Below are positions 29,685-38,695 of a stretch of 64,000 nucleotides of DNA, piece by piece. The translations under genes and the position numbers were made by a program. The number at the start of each line of letters is the position of its first letter. The first letter of the stretch is position 1. The notes below the pieces were generated by a model. That model did no database searches. It saw only the letters and a program-made list of their open reading frames with translations, and was not told the origin of the DNA. This DNA comes from Pseudomonas sp. BGr12 (GTDB taxonomy: Bacteria > Pseudomonadota > Gammaproteobacteria > Pseudomonadales > Pseudomonadaceae), in the NCBI RefSeq assembly GCF_030272895.1, contig NZ_JALRNF010000023.1:1-64000 (forward strand), written 5' to 3'.

Positions 29685-32600
29685 ATGCCTTCAATAAAAG
29701 GCGCTGGTAAGCAACTCAGCGCAACCCTATTGCGAATGGAGGGCAGGCACGGCGCCATTTCAAGGTGGCTGACCATTGGGTTGTTCATCGGGGCTCTTGG
29801 CGTTGGTGCTGCGTCGGCCCAATTGACCGCATCAACGTCCCCTCTGTGTGCTGACGGTTCAAAAGCGACTGAATGGAGTTATGTACCTGAGGATGGCGTA
29901 CCGCCCTGGGCAACTACGTTCCCGTGCGGTGATGGACAGACTTGCTACGCTCTGCCCACTAGCGGCTGCCTCAGGGTTACGGAGGTCAGGCAGCCGGTGG
30001 CCCTACCGGATCGTCCGGTGACTTTGGATAGCAAGCGACCGCCACCATCACCGGATGTCGATGCCCCGCCCATACACCTTCCACCGCCGCCACAGCCTTC
30101 GGTGGACAAACCCTTTAATCCTTTCGCGGTGAATCCGCTCCCTAGACCGGATTCAGTTTGCGCGCCTGGCAACGGGTGGGACTTTGAGTCGCTCATTTAC
30201 GAAGGGGATGGGGTTCGCGCTGACTTCGCAGGTTGGAAAAGCGACGATCCAGGGACTTCGGTATTTAAGGACATCAATAATGTTGATCAGAAAATCGTGG
30301 CCGCTCCCGTGTATGGACACGCTAGCCCTATTGAGAACATCAAACCACCAGGATGGCTGCCGGAGATTGCCGACACGATCGGTGGCGATTACTGGCGATT
30401 CAGTCAGAGCCCAAATCATCACGGCGACTTCTGGATCAGCTCACGGTATTTACGACCATCGTGGCGCCAGCATCCGGGTGACAAGAGACCCGAGGAGGCT
30501 ACAGGAACACTACGGTCCCCGCCTTGCGAGTTACAAGCTCCATTTCTTACCTTCCGCTTGAGTGGCGGCCGCTCGCCTTCGCAACGAGTTGAGCTGCTCG
30601 TACGAGGCGCCGATGCGAGCCAGTATGCAGGAATCTCGTTTCCACAACTCTTAGGGGCCGCGACACAGATGCTGGCAGCGCCGCCTGCCGCTCAACACTT
30701 TCCTCCGCTCATTGGTCCCTGGACTGTCGTTCGGTCCGTAACGTCGGTGGACCACGATGAGACCGACTGGATGCAAGTATATGTCTTCGATCTTCGACCA
30801 TTCGTGGGAAGAGAGGTCCAAATTCGAGTGGTTGACGATGCTCGTTCCGAGTGCTTGAAACGGGCGGAGCGGGGCTGCCTCACGTACAGGCCCGAGCACA
30901 TCAATGTCGACGACTTTCGATTTACCGAAACAGCACCTGAGAACGTTCATTGGCTTCCTGTCGGACGTGGACCTTGCAACTCGCGGCGAGTCAATTCAGG
31001 CGGCTGTGGGCCCATAGGAGTAGTACCTTCGTCCCCGCCTTTATGGGGATTCACCGACGCTCATGCCCATCCGATGGCAAACCTGGCCTTTGGCGGGCAC
31101 GTCATTTGGGGCGATGTAAGTGATTCTCTCGAAGACGTTTACGACTGCTCGCGGCCGCTACCTGCGATTCTTGGGGCTGGTGGCCGGACAGCGATTGCGA
31201 GTCCGTCCGAAGAGAGCGCATGCTATCTATCCGGAGAGGTCACACTCTTTGTCAGTGCCGCAGCGGCTACATCGGTGTGCTCCCCGCTATTTTTGGTGCC
31301 AGTGTTTGGATTTGGAGCCGCAGTTCAGTGCCAAGCCACCGTCGCCGGCACAGCAGCGGCTTTGCTGCTTACCACTCCTGTCGTTGAAGGGTTAACGCTG
31401 CATGGGGGGCAAAAGCTAACCAGCGGGGCTTTGCTCTTCGGCGGCATACTCTCGGAGTCTTGGCTTGGCTACACACGGGCGGTCGGTAACCTTGGGGTCC
31501 AAGTTAACGCCTCGTTCAACAAGGGGTTGATCGCCGAAACCGACACATGGCCTGCCGCGACCCCTACGTTGGCCTGGTATCCGAAGGAAGAAGAGGGTTG
31601 GCACAGTTACATAGGGCAGGGAAAGACGCACAACCAGTACCAAGCCGATATGATCCGCCGGGCCTACGAGGGTGGTATGCGTCTTGGTGTTTGGGATGTC
31701 GTCAACAGTCGCGCTCTGGCTATCGTTGGCGATGGCAATGGCGTCGCTTCTGACTGGCAAGCATTAAAAGACCAGACAGATGCTGCAAAGCGAGTTGTGA
31801 GTACGAAGCTCTCGCATATCGCGAAAATTGTCTATACCCCGGAGGAAGCTGAAGCAACCATTCGGTCTGGCCGGATGGCGGTCATCCTGGGCAGCGAGGT
31901 AGACGAGCTCGGTCGAATGAGGCCGAGCGGCCTCCCTTGGCCGCGCTCCCCCCTTGTTGGTTTTGACAGCATGCAGAAGCAGATCGATGACTTATGGGCG
32001 CTTGGTATCCGCAAGATATCGCCGGTGCATGCAGTCAACAATCCAATTGGAGGAGCCGCAATATTTGACGATAGGTACGTTGCAAACAACTACTTCCTCA
32101 ACGGAACACCTCTCGACGGTACGCCGTTGGAGTCCTCCGGACCGCTCACAAATCTGATTTTTGATATGAGTCTCGGGGGCATCCCGCTCAAGGCTGCTTT
32201 TGGGGATTTTAGCTTGACGAAGAAACTAGGCGGCGATGGCCGACAGCCCTGGAACCCTCAAGGTTGGTTCGAGTTCGATACAAGCACCCCGGACCCGGTG
32301 ATCGGCAGCGACTATCCGGTTACATACCGAGTTGGTCAAGGTGGGATCCGACCAGATAGTCCAAATGCTCCTCGCACATTGCTTCACAGCGATGGAAGTT
32401 GGAAAACTCCATCAGAGGTGCTGAACCATCAGATCTTGCAGATGTACGTCGGCAACGACCTAGCGCGTGTCCTGCAAGCAAGTGGCCGATGTGACCTCCA
32501 CAATACCTTTATTCCAGCGTTTGTTGATAAGTTCGGTGAGCCTGTCGACACTCAATACGTCAACGTGGCGGGTCATCGGAACATGCAAGGTATCTTTGTA

Positions 32601-33824
32601 GATGGCGGAGAGGACGGAATCGCATTTTTTAGAGCCGCGATGAAAAAGGGGATACTTCTGGACGTCGACCACATGTCGGAGAGAATGCGTGGGCAGGTCT
32701 ATACGTTAGCCGCTACCTATGCGAGAGAGGCTGGTATCGCTGCTGCCGGTTGCCCGCAAGGCCAGACATGCGGAGACTACCCAGTAATGGGCGTGCACAC
32801 GACTGTGCGAGATCTCGAGAAAGAGGGCTCATCCACAATACCACTGCAGGCGTCGTTTGGTTCGAACGATGAGTCGACCCGCACGCCCAAGGAGATCGCT
32901 TATGTGAGCACTAATGGCGGCACCGTCGGCGTTTTTCCACGGCCGAACTTCATCGCCCCAAATACCGCGGGTGGTCAGTGCACGAGGGACAGCGACTGCG
33001 CAGCGTGGGATGGTAGTTATGGAAGTGGAGGTGCTTGCCAAAGCGGGATGTGTAAGTCGCAGACCGCATCCGAGCTTACACTTAGGTCCTTCAAGCTGCC
33101 CACCGGCATTGTGAACGATTGTGATGGCTCGTCGAAGACCTTCGCAACCAAGTATCTTTGGATGCTAGAGGCGATGTCCGGGCACGGATTGACGCTGACT
33201 ACCGACTTTAATGGGATGGCAAGTCAGCACAATCCTCGTTTCGGAGTCGCAATACCAGGCAAGTCGGCATGCGGCCAGTTTGGGCGCGGCACTAGTACGG
33301 GCATGGAGCAGTGGCCCGCTATCATGTTAGCGCGGCAGCTCATCGAGCACAGCGCTGTCTGGTACGAGGACTATGCCAGTCGAGCTCCGGTTAGCTCCCG
33401 ATGGGCCAAAGACTGGTCGGAGCCGGACAGTCAGATGCCCAAGCGCTGGAAGGAAGTAGTGGCGCGGGATAGCACAGAGGATCGAGAGGATAGAGCTCCC
33501 AAGTTCCAGACATACTCTGATGGCAAGCCCATCAAGGATCTCGTGACGTACAACAATCGCGGGGCGGACTATTCCGAGGATTGGCACTACGGAGGGAACG
33601 TGCCAGGGGCTCAGCTTGCCCCGATGAAGCGCTGGAAGAAATTTCGAAGCGGATGGGATTTCAACCTCGACGGTCTACAACATGTCGGCCTGCTGCCTGA
33701 TCTGCTCCAGGATATGCGCAATGTTGGCGTTCAATGGGAACAACTTGCTCCCCTGATGCACGGCGCACAGGATCTATTGGACACGTGGCGGCGTTCGAAC
33801 GCCATAAGTCAGGCGCACCCTTGA
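29685..33824 (+). CDS. Giant exported M19-dipeptidase-like metallohydrolase
   Basis: 1379 residues from the ATG preceded by GGGAGGA (an upstream frame extension lacks a ribosome site). Order: signal sequence (WLTIGLFIGALGVGAASA), Cys-bearing head, proline-rich linker (about residues 90-150), a beta-sandwich that looks carbohydrate-binding (FLTFRLSGGRS, VEINVDDFRF-like), then from about 455 an M19 renal-dipeptidase-type barrel. Metal ligands appear as DAHAHP, ILGSEVDE, LLDVDHMSE and MGVHT, followed by TDFNG and the typical end GLLPDLLQDM. M19 enzymes are about 350-450 residues, so this is about three times longer, with inserted segments including a cysteine-rich one near 1105. Probably periplasmic or secreted; substrate unknown. 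Confidence 0.68.
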   Translation: MPSIKGAGKQLSATLLRMEGRHGAISRWLTIGLFIGALGVGAASAQLTASTSPLCADGSKATEWSYVPEDGVPPWATTFPCGDGQTCYALPTSGCLRVTEVRQPVALPDRPVTLDSKRPPPSPDVDAPPIHLPPPPQPSVDKPFNPFAVNPLPRPDSVCAPGNGWDFESLIYEGDGVRADFAGWKSDDPGTSVFKDINNVDQKIVAAPVYGHASPIENIKPPGWLPEIADTIGGDYWRFSQSPNHHGDFWISSRYLRPSWRQHPGDKRPEEATGTLRSPPCELQAPFLTFRLSGGRSPSQRVELLVRGADASQYAGISFPQLLGAATQMLAAPPAAQHFPPLIGPWTVVRSVTSVDHDETDWMQVYVFDLRPFVGREVQIRVVDDARSECLKRAERGCLTYRPEHINVDDFRFTETAPENVHWLPVGRGPCNSRRVNSGGCGPIGVVPSSPPLWGFTDAHAHPMANLAFGGHVIWGDVSDSLEDVYDCSRPLPAILGAGGRTAIASPSEESACYLSGEVTLFVSAAAATSVCSPLFLVPVFGFGAAVQCQATVAGTAAALLLTTPVVEGLTLHGGQKLTSGALLFGGILSESWLGYTRAVGNLGVQVNASFNKGLIAETDTWPAATPTLAWYPKEEEGWHSYIGQGKTHNQYQADMIRRAYEGGMRLGVWDVVNSRALAIVGDGNGVASDWQALKDQTDAAKRVVSTKLSHIAKIVYTPEEAEATIRSGRMAVILGSEVDELGRMRPSGLPWPRSPLVGFDSMQKQIDDLWALGIRKISPVHAVNNPIGGAAIFDDRYVANNYFLNGTPLDGTPLESSGPLTNLIFDMSLGGIPLKAAFGDFSLTKKLGGDGRQPWNPQGWFEFDTSTPDPVIGSDYPVTYRVGQGGIRPDSPNAPRTLLHSDGSWKTPSEVLNHQILQMYVGNDLARVLQASGRCDLHNTFIPAFVDKFGEPVDTQYVNVAGHRNMQGIFVDGGEDGIAFFRAAMKKGILLDVDHMSERMRGQVYTLAATYAREAGIAAAGCPQGQTCGDYPVMGVHTTVRDLEKEGSSTIPLQASFGSNDESTRTPKEIAYVSTNGGTVGVFPRPNFIAPNTAGGQCTRDSDCAAWDGSYGSGGACQSGMCKSQTASELTLRSFKLPTGIVNDCDGSSKTFATKYLWMLEAMSGHGLTLTTDFNGMASQHNPRFGVAIPGKSACGQFGRGTSTGMEQWPAIMLARQLIEHSAVWYEDYASRAPVSSRWAKDWSEPDSQMPKRWKEVVARDSTEDREDRAPKFQTYSDGKPIKDLVTYNNRGADYSEDWHYGGNVPGAQLAPMKRWKKFRSGWDFNLDGLQHVGLLPDLLQDMRNVGVQWEQLAPLMHGAQDLLDTWRRSNAISQAHP

Positions 33825-33931
33825 GGGGGCAACATACTATTTGTTTCAACACTAATCAGCGTTTGCGCAGAAAACGACATGCGACAATATCCGCGGGCTG
33901 GGTTGATGCGAAGCGGACACGCAGTTGAAAA

Positions 33932-34018
33932 AGCTTGAATCGCCCCTGGTTTCCTAGACGCCTCCAAACTTAACGATGGTTTGGAGGCGTCTAGGAAACC
34001 AGGGTCGATTCATAAGCT
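33932..34018. repeat. Long palindrome made of two facing IS3-type ends
   Basis: Arms 33932-33969 and 33979-34018 are near-perfect complements over about 36 bases around a nine-base loop. Each arm reads TGAATCGCCCCTGGTTTCCT then AGACGCC from outside inward, the form of an IS3-group terminal repeat, and a related end occurs at 37903-37929. Probably an IS deleted down to its ends. It could also act as a terminator for the M19-like gene and mvaT-like gene. Confidence 0.65.
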
Positions 34019-34119
34019 ACCGCTCAGCCAACCTTTCAGCAGCACCTGCGAGCAGGCCCCACTCACTGCTTGATGACTATCTGCGGATTCTCCTGCAGAA
34101 GCCCCCTTCACTTGAACGA

Positions 34120-34485
34120 TTACTGGAGCCACGACTCAACGGCGTCGCCACCGTACTGGGCCTTCCACGCTTTGAGCACGGCGTGGTTGCCGCCCTTCGT
34201 TTGAACGACTTCGCCGTTATGGGGATTTTTGTAGGTCTTCACATCGCGAAGTTTGCGACTGCGCTTGCCCTCGGGGGCAGGGATGGTCTGCCGCTGAATA
34301 GCTTGGGGATCGAGGATACTCACGATGTCTCGAAGACTGAAGCCGTACTCAGCCAACAGCGCCCGGAGCTTTTCCTCGAACTCCATCTCAGCCTTTAACG
34401 CGCCATCGTTTTTCAGTTGCTCAAGCTCAGCAAGCTGAGCAGCAAGTTGTTGTTCCAGGAAGCGAAATTCTGCAAGACGGGACGT
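34120..34485 (-). CDS. MvaT-family H-NS-like nucleoid protein with ACG start
   Basis: 121 residues if started at ACG. The full MvaT pattern is present: coiled-coil N-terminus (SRLAEFRFLEQQLAAQLAEL), linker with FSLRDIVSILDP, and the C-terminal AT-hook-like DNA-binding end (YKNPHNGEVVQTKGGNH, LKAWKAQYGGDAVESWLQ). Relatives begin M-SRLAEF; here the codon is ACG, with GAGGA perfectly placed five bases upstream. The first ATG is internal (34386) and would remove the dimerisation part. H-NS proteins carried on mobile DNA often silence that DNA. Either weakly made from ACG or disabled. Confidence 0.75.
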   Translation of the reverse strand, partial: TSRLAEFRFLEQQLAAQLAELEQLKNDGALKAEMEFEEKLRALLAEYGFSLRDIVSILDPQAIQRQTIPAPEGKRSRKLRDVKTYKNPHNGEVVQTKGGNHAVLKAWKAQYGGDAVESWLQ

Positions 34486-34885
34486 TTGATTCCTCGGGAG
34501 GCAATTAGATAGCTACCTCACTATATCTCAATTTGGCCAGGACACTGCGCCCACGGCTCGATAGCTTCACAAATCCAGGAGCCGTGGTACACGCCCCGAT
34601 CGTTTCGTCGTGCTTTGACCTCATCCTTAGCGTGTGCGCACCATAGCGAGGTGCGCGTGTGATGCAGGAAATGGCTGTTGCGAAGCGCCTTACAGAGTCC
34701 GAAAGGTGATAGCGCTGATGCGATTTTGACCCAGACTGCTGATTTTGCCTGACCTAAATTCGGCCTATGAAATCCCGCGCCAAAACATCGTTTACTGATG
34801 TATTCGAGTGGGTTAACGATTTCCGGCAGCCAGGGTCAAAATCGCATCAGCGCCAACAGTCATATTGATACGGAGGGCCCGATGA
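34486..34885. other. Intergenic stretch with an IS remnant
   Basis: 400 bases between the mvaT-like gene and a small ORF. The only structure seen is the inverted-repeat unit at 34712-34853; the rest shows no coding signal. Confidence 0.5.
34712..34853. repeat. MITE-like unit with 21-base terminal inverted repeats
   Basis: GCGCTGATGCGATTTTGACC plus C at 34712-34732 and its exact complement at 34833-34853 bound a 142-base unit. The interior has a short frame (MKSRAKTSFTDVFEW...) that may be a leftover IS gene fragment. Best read as an internally deleted insertion sequence. Confidence 0.6.
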
Positions 34886-35152
34886 TTAGATCGTCAGACC
34901 GCTATCTGTCTGCGGGAGGCGTGGCTTCTTACCTTGGTCACCCCTGATAGCTGCAAGGGCTTGGTCCACAGTGTTACTAGAGCCTTTGGAGAGTGTCTGG
35001 ATGGTTTCAACTTCCCCCTCCGACAGCTTCCGGCCCAACTGCTTCTCGACTCCCAGCAGTAGCGTGATGAAGTGCCCGAGAGTGGTTGGGTTCGGAGGGG
35101 TGAGCATAGGCCCTTCCATGAGACGGTCGAAAGGGGTTGAATCATCGGACAT
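34886..35152 (-). CDS. Small unknown protein, 88 residues
   Basis: Reads MSDDSTPFDRLMEGPMLTPP and continues with a helical part (GHFITLLLGVEKQLGRKLSE, EVETIQTLSKG). GGAGA lies six bases before the ATG. Composition looks coding. The LLLGVEKQLGRKLSEGEVE piece resembles plasmid/mobile-element accessory proteins in style only; no family is recognised. Confidence 0.5.
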   Translation of the reverse strand: MSDDSTPFDRLMEGPMLTPPNPTTLGHFITLLLGVEKQLGRKLSEGEVETIQTLSKGSSNTVDQALAAIRGDQGKKPRLPQTDSGLTI

Positions 35153-35654
35153 AAAAAGTCTCCATAGGTGTTTCTGACAGACTACGCATGGAGACGTGAT
35201 TGAAGCAAGGCTATTCAAACACCTATCCAGCTATAGAACGCCAGCAACTTTCAGCTAAGTCAAAAGTGCAGGATTAACTTTGTCGAATCGGTCGACCAAC
35301 TCATGAATTTGTTCAGCGAACTGCTCAAGCTTGAGCAAGTCAGCAACCGCGCGCCGGTTTCGATCAATTGTGCTTCATTCCTGAGGTGATCGACGCAGAG
35401 TGGATTAAGGGAGATTTCCTTCGCTCAATCCCTGGGACATCAACCAAATTAGTCTACGACAATCTTCCGTGCGCCCCTCACTCACTTTTGCCGCTACATG
35501 CCCGAGGGTCCGACTTGAGTCGAAGGCACCATCCATCAAGGCTGTTGTGCCCTCAGCGAACATCCAACCAAGCTCCACAATTGAGCTTGTATAGTTATTT
35601 CCGTACGCGGGCTCCAGCCACCGGCATACTACGGCTGGACTCAGCCCGCAGATT
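35153..35654. other. Gene-poor stretch
   Basis: 502 bases. On the minus strand 35255-35380 is open without an ATG and encodes a coding-like helical string (LLKLEQFAEQIHELVDRFDK), perhaps a gene fragment. A plus-strand frame from 35368 has no ribosome site and no recognisable content. Nothing else seen. Confidence 0.4.
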
Positions 35655-36893
35655 TCACGGAACCCAATATGCCGACGTCACTGTGTAGGTAGCCATCGCG
35701 CCTGTCGTCACATCGAAGGCGTAAATATCAACCTTCCCAAAAGCATCGTCTTGGTTCCGGCTCGTATAACCAAACGCTTCGGTTAGGATGAACTTGCCCG
35801 ATCCATCCGCAGTCCGCGAGCGGACAGTCTGCGCTCGGTTCGGTATGCCATTGAAGGTGATGACCACAGACCCACCAGGCGTGAATCCGCGTCCGCGAAC
35901 GGTCGTGTCGTTGCCTGTCTGGTTGCGTTTGACGTCGACAACGATACCAAAGTCCCGCGTTGGACGCGCTGGTGGCGCATTGTAGTCAAACTTAATCCAA
36001 GGCCCCGACGAGCCCCAGTGGTCCTTCCCCTCATTTGCGTGGTGGGACATGTGGGAAACGTACCAGAACACAATATCAGTCTGGTCAACGCTTTCCCCAT
36101 TGTCGAAGCGCAAACCGCCCGTGTCAAACTGCCAATCCCAACTCCCAAAGGGCGACTTTTCGTATCGCCAAGGATGGAGTTCCTCTTCTTGGTTGTAGCG
36201 CCTCACGCCCATGTCGATCCGCGAAAAGGTATCGGCGACACCATCGTTGTCACCCGGGATTATCCACGCGCCCTGGTTGGTCTGCTCGTTGCGCACGAAC
36301 CAGGCTGTGTTTGCCCGCGGATCAGAGTTCTTTGCATCGTTCGTTTCACGTGTATAGAAGCGCCAGGCGCCAAAATTTCGCACAAACACCCGATGATTAT
36401 CCGCCCCATCAATATCGAAGTCCAAGCGCCAATAAGGATGATGCCAATGATCCATATTAATGGTGAGCCCTTTACTCCAGATGCGCGGCGCGATCCACCC
36501 ATCCTCACTCAGATGCCAACACTGGTAGAGGTGATAAGCCCCGATGCGTGCGTACACGCTTATTTCTAGCCACTGAACTCCGTCCATTATGTAGTACAAG
36601 AGCCCTACATATTGGTCATTCCGGTTGCTTATTTTCTGCAACCCATAATTGCCGCCGAGCTTCCAGCGAATTCTGTCCGCATAGGGGCCCGCGCCTTTGC
36701 CGACTGCCCGTCGCCAATCTAATGCACCACCATTGACGAGGTAGCGCACCCGGATCACTGGCATGCTGAACTTTCCGATTGCCGAGCGACCGCGATAGAA
36801 ACCATTCAAAAGGGAGAGCCCCTCGAACCCACTGACATCGTAATCGAAGTCCCAGGAGCCCCAGTGGACGTGGCCGGATTTGGTGTTAGGCAC
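35655..36893 (-). CDS. Copper amine oxidase catalytic-domain-like protein
   Basis: 412 residues, GTG start with GGAGG six bases upstream, overlapping the preceding gene by eight bases. The first 300 residues follow the catalytic beta-domain of copper amine oxidases: WDFDYDVSGFEGLSLLNGFY, then the H-x-H copper pair in DHWHHPYWRLDFDIDG, and a third His in VSHMSHHANEGKDHW. Aligned on the downstream DG, the Asn of the Asn-Tyr-Asp/Glu cofactor motif is kept (SNRNDQY) but the Tyr that becomes TPQ falls on Asp. A C-terminal Ig-like domain (VRGRGFTPGGSVVITFNG) follows. No signal peptide. Possibly a non-oxidase relative; the alignment is by eye. Confidence 0.55.
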   Translation of the reverse strand: MPNTKSGHVHWGSWDFDYDVSGFEGLSLLNGFYRGRSAIGKFSMPVIRVRYLVNGGALDWRRAVGKGAGPYADRIRWKLGGNYGLQKISNRNDQYVGLLYYIMDGVQWLEISVYARIGAYHLYQCWHLSEDGWIAPRIWSKGLTINMDHWHHPYWRLDFDIDGADNHRVFVRNFGAWRFYTRETNDAKNSDPRANTAWFVRNEQTNQGAWIIPGDNDGVADTFSRIDMGVRRYNQEEELHPWRYEKSPFGSWDWQFDTGGLRFDNGESVDQTDIVFWYVSHMSHHANEGKDHWGSSGPWIKFDYNAPPARPTRDFGIVVDVKRNQTGNDTTVRGRGFTPGGSVVITFNGIPNRAQTVRSRTADGSGKFILTEAFGYTSRNQDDAFGKVDIYAFDVTTGAMATYTVTSAYWVP

Positions 36894-37635
36894 GGCCTAC
36901 CTCCTCAGAGGATCCGTCCTCTAGTCGAACCAGTGCAGGCTCCTCCCGGATTACGAGCACACGGCGATTAATGATGTCCACCGCGGCGCCAAAACAAGCT
37001 GCTATCTCATCTTCATGCTCCCCAGCCTCAACAAAGGTGACCCACAGGACGCGAAGGCCATGACATGGATCTTCGGCATCAAAGGTATTCAAGAGCGCCA
37101 CTCCCTCAAGATCCCTTACGCGATGGCTCAGTCGCGGATCAGCCCGTGCGATTGCGACCGCATCCACTACCTCTTCGATCGCCTCCGGGGGTTGGAACGC
37201 GGGAACTGCCAATGCGTCATGGACGTGCATCCCCCCCATTTCGACCTCGACGGCCACATTATTGGTATGACTGAAAAAGACGAGGCGTGTAGCCAGGGGC
37301 TGCCGTAAATCACGGTCTCGTCCCTTGCATGAGGTAAGCGTGTCGGTATGGATGTGGACAAAGCAATCACCCAACAGGTTCCGGACTTGCCGGTCCTCGA
37401 GTGCTGCCCGCTTTACTTCCGCTTCAAAGGCACCGTTTAAGGAGCCAGAGATTGGGGTTGCCTCGAGGTAATGTACTTCGCTTTGGCCAACCGGCCGGGG
37501 TGGCCACCCCTCGCCGCTCCCAGTGAAGTGAAGCCGGGGCGGTTTAGGAACCTCGCAAGGCAATAGGTCGTGCTCGTCATGAACGGGCTGCGTCAATTCA
37601 ATTACCAATTTTTCTTCTGTCCGGCACGGATCCAT
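36886..37635 (-). CDS. Partner of the amine-oxidase-like protein (N2/N3-like domains)
   Basis: 249 residues from the ATG with GAGGAG nine bases upstream. Two repeats of about 90 residues can be made out, each a helix with LLGD or ADPRL followed by beta strands (DCFVHIHTDTL and VLWVTFVEAGE), resembling the cystatin-like N2 and N3 domains that precede the catalytic domain in copper amine oxidases. With the next gene overlapping its end, the pair looks like a copper amine oxidase split into two proteins. Weak similarity; context strengthens it. The gap 37636-37902 holds no gene. Confidence 0.45.
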   Translation of the reverse strand: MDPCRTEEKLVIELTQPVHDEHDLLPCEVPKPPRLHFTGSGEGWPPRPVGQSEVHYLEATPISGSLNGAFEAEVKRAALEDRQVRNLLGDCFVHIHTDTLTSCKGRDRDLRQPLATRLVFFSHTNNVAVEVEMGGMHVHDALAVPAFQPPEAIEEVVDAVAIARADPRLSHRVRDLEGVALLNTFDAEDPCHGLRVLWVTFVEAGEHEDEIAACFGAAVDIINRRVLVIREEPALVRLEDGSSEEVGRA

Positions 37636-37902
37636 AGTAAATGTCTCCTCAATGAGGCTATGGCTCACCCAACGTGAGAGAACAGCACGAAAAATTCACT
37701 CCAAGGTGATACCAAGCTTGAGAACACTGTCCTAGTCATAGGTAGCAATCCCTAGATTGCAAAGGCTAGACCGTTGTCATGAGCTCATTGAAATGAATTG
37801 CCATTAACTAAATAGCCAATCAATTAAATGGCTATCCGCTGCACTTTCACGGCTGGGTGATGGCGACTTGTCGAATACCCCAACCAGACCGTGAGCTTGC
37901 AA

Positions 37903-37929
37903 GGTGTCTAGAGAATCCGGGGCGATTCA
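37903..37929. repeat. IS3-type terminal repeat cutting tniQ
   Basis: Read on the minus strand from 37929: TGAATCGCCCCGGATTCTCT then AGACACC, matching the ends in the palindrome at 33932-34018. Its first three bases supply the stop codon of the tniQ fragment, so an insertion sequence truncated that gene. Confidence 0.65.
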
Positions 37930-38604
37930 TTCCAAGGCAAGATCGCCCGACAGCATCGGAATGAGTGATGCTGCCTTGTCTCGTAAGACGCGGAGTGCTC
38001 CCACATCACTGATGTGATGTGGGGACGAACATATTCCATGAAACACAATGGCCCGTCTTAGTGCCGCTGGGTCATCGTTAGGGATTGATGACGCATCACC
38101 AAGATGCCTGCCTTCACACTTTCGCCACATCACATCCAGAGTATGCCCGTAGCGCGAAAACGACTTTCCACAAAAGGGGCAATGGTCCAAAAGAACGGTG
38201 TTGTGCTTGTGACAGACCTTCACGTGGGGGGAGCAGAAGCGTCTCCAGTACGAAAACCCGAGGCTCTCAAGATCTTCTCTCACGCAGTCAGGGCAGTATG
38301 AAGCGTCCCAATTACATAAGCGGAAATCCTCAGAAGCATACTGATTTTCAGAATAAGAAAAGTCTTGGGCATTTTTAATGACGTAGATAGCCGCCAGCAT
38401 GGTGTGCTGGTGAATCAGACGATTGAAGCCGTAACAACCTGGCCATCCAAACGCCGAAGCGATCGCTTGGACCTCTGCTTTCCAAAATGCAGGACGTTTT
38501 GCCAGCTCTTTGAAAACCGCGACACCAGGCGCATACCAGCTGAGGAAGAGGTTCCGCCTTACATAAGAAGTGAGCGATTCGTCGGGTTGTATTTTCAAGA
38601 GCAT
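37927..38604 (-). pseudogene. tniQ: 5' fragment of a TniQ/TnsD-type target-selector gene
   Basis: 225 residues starting MLLKIQPDESLTSYVRRN, the TniQ opening. Zinc-binding residues are intact: Cys104, Cys107, Cys124, His127, Cys131, His134, Cys142, Cys145 (SYCPDC ... FCSPHVKVCHKH ... HCPFCG). TnsD proteins that direct Tn7 to glmS are about 500 residues with a C-terminal DNA-binding part; here the frame ends abruptly at an IS3-type end. It is the first gene inside the right end, in line with glmS transcription. No tnsA, tnsB or tnsC is present. Confidence 0.72.
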
Positions 38605-38665
38605 GGGAGATGGGTCGGGATGTGTACCCGTCGAGCAATCGGGGGAGGCGGCGATCTGTCGCGGA

Positions 38666-38690
38666 AGGGAGCCGACGGGTAGCTCCCTTC
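38666..38690. other. Hairpin just inside the right end
   Basis: Perfect stem AAGGGAGC / GCTCCCTT with a nine-base loop, between the right-end repeats and the tniQ start. Without a T run; could reduce read-through from glmS or fold the leader. Confidence 0.4.
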
Positions 38691-38695
38691 ACGCT

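Noticed and set aside
35368..35688. 106-codon plus-strand frame
   Set aside because: No ribosome site, low-complexity composition and overlap with the end of the amine-oxidase-like gene.
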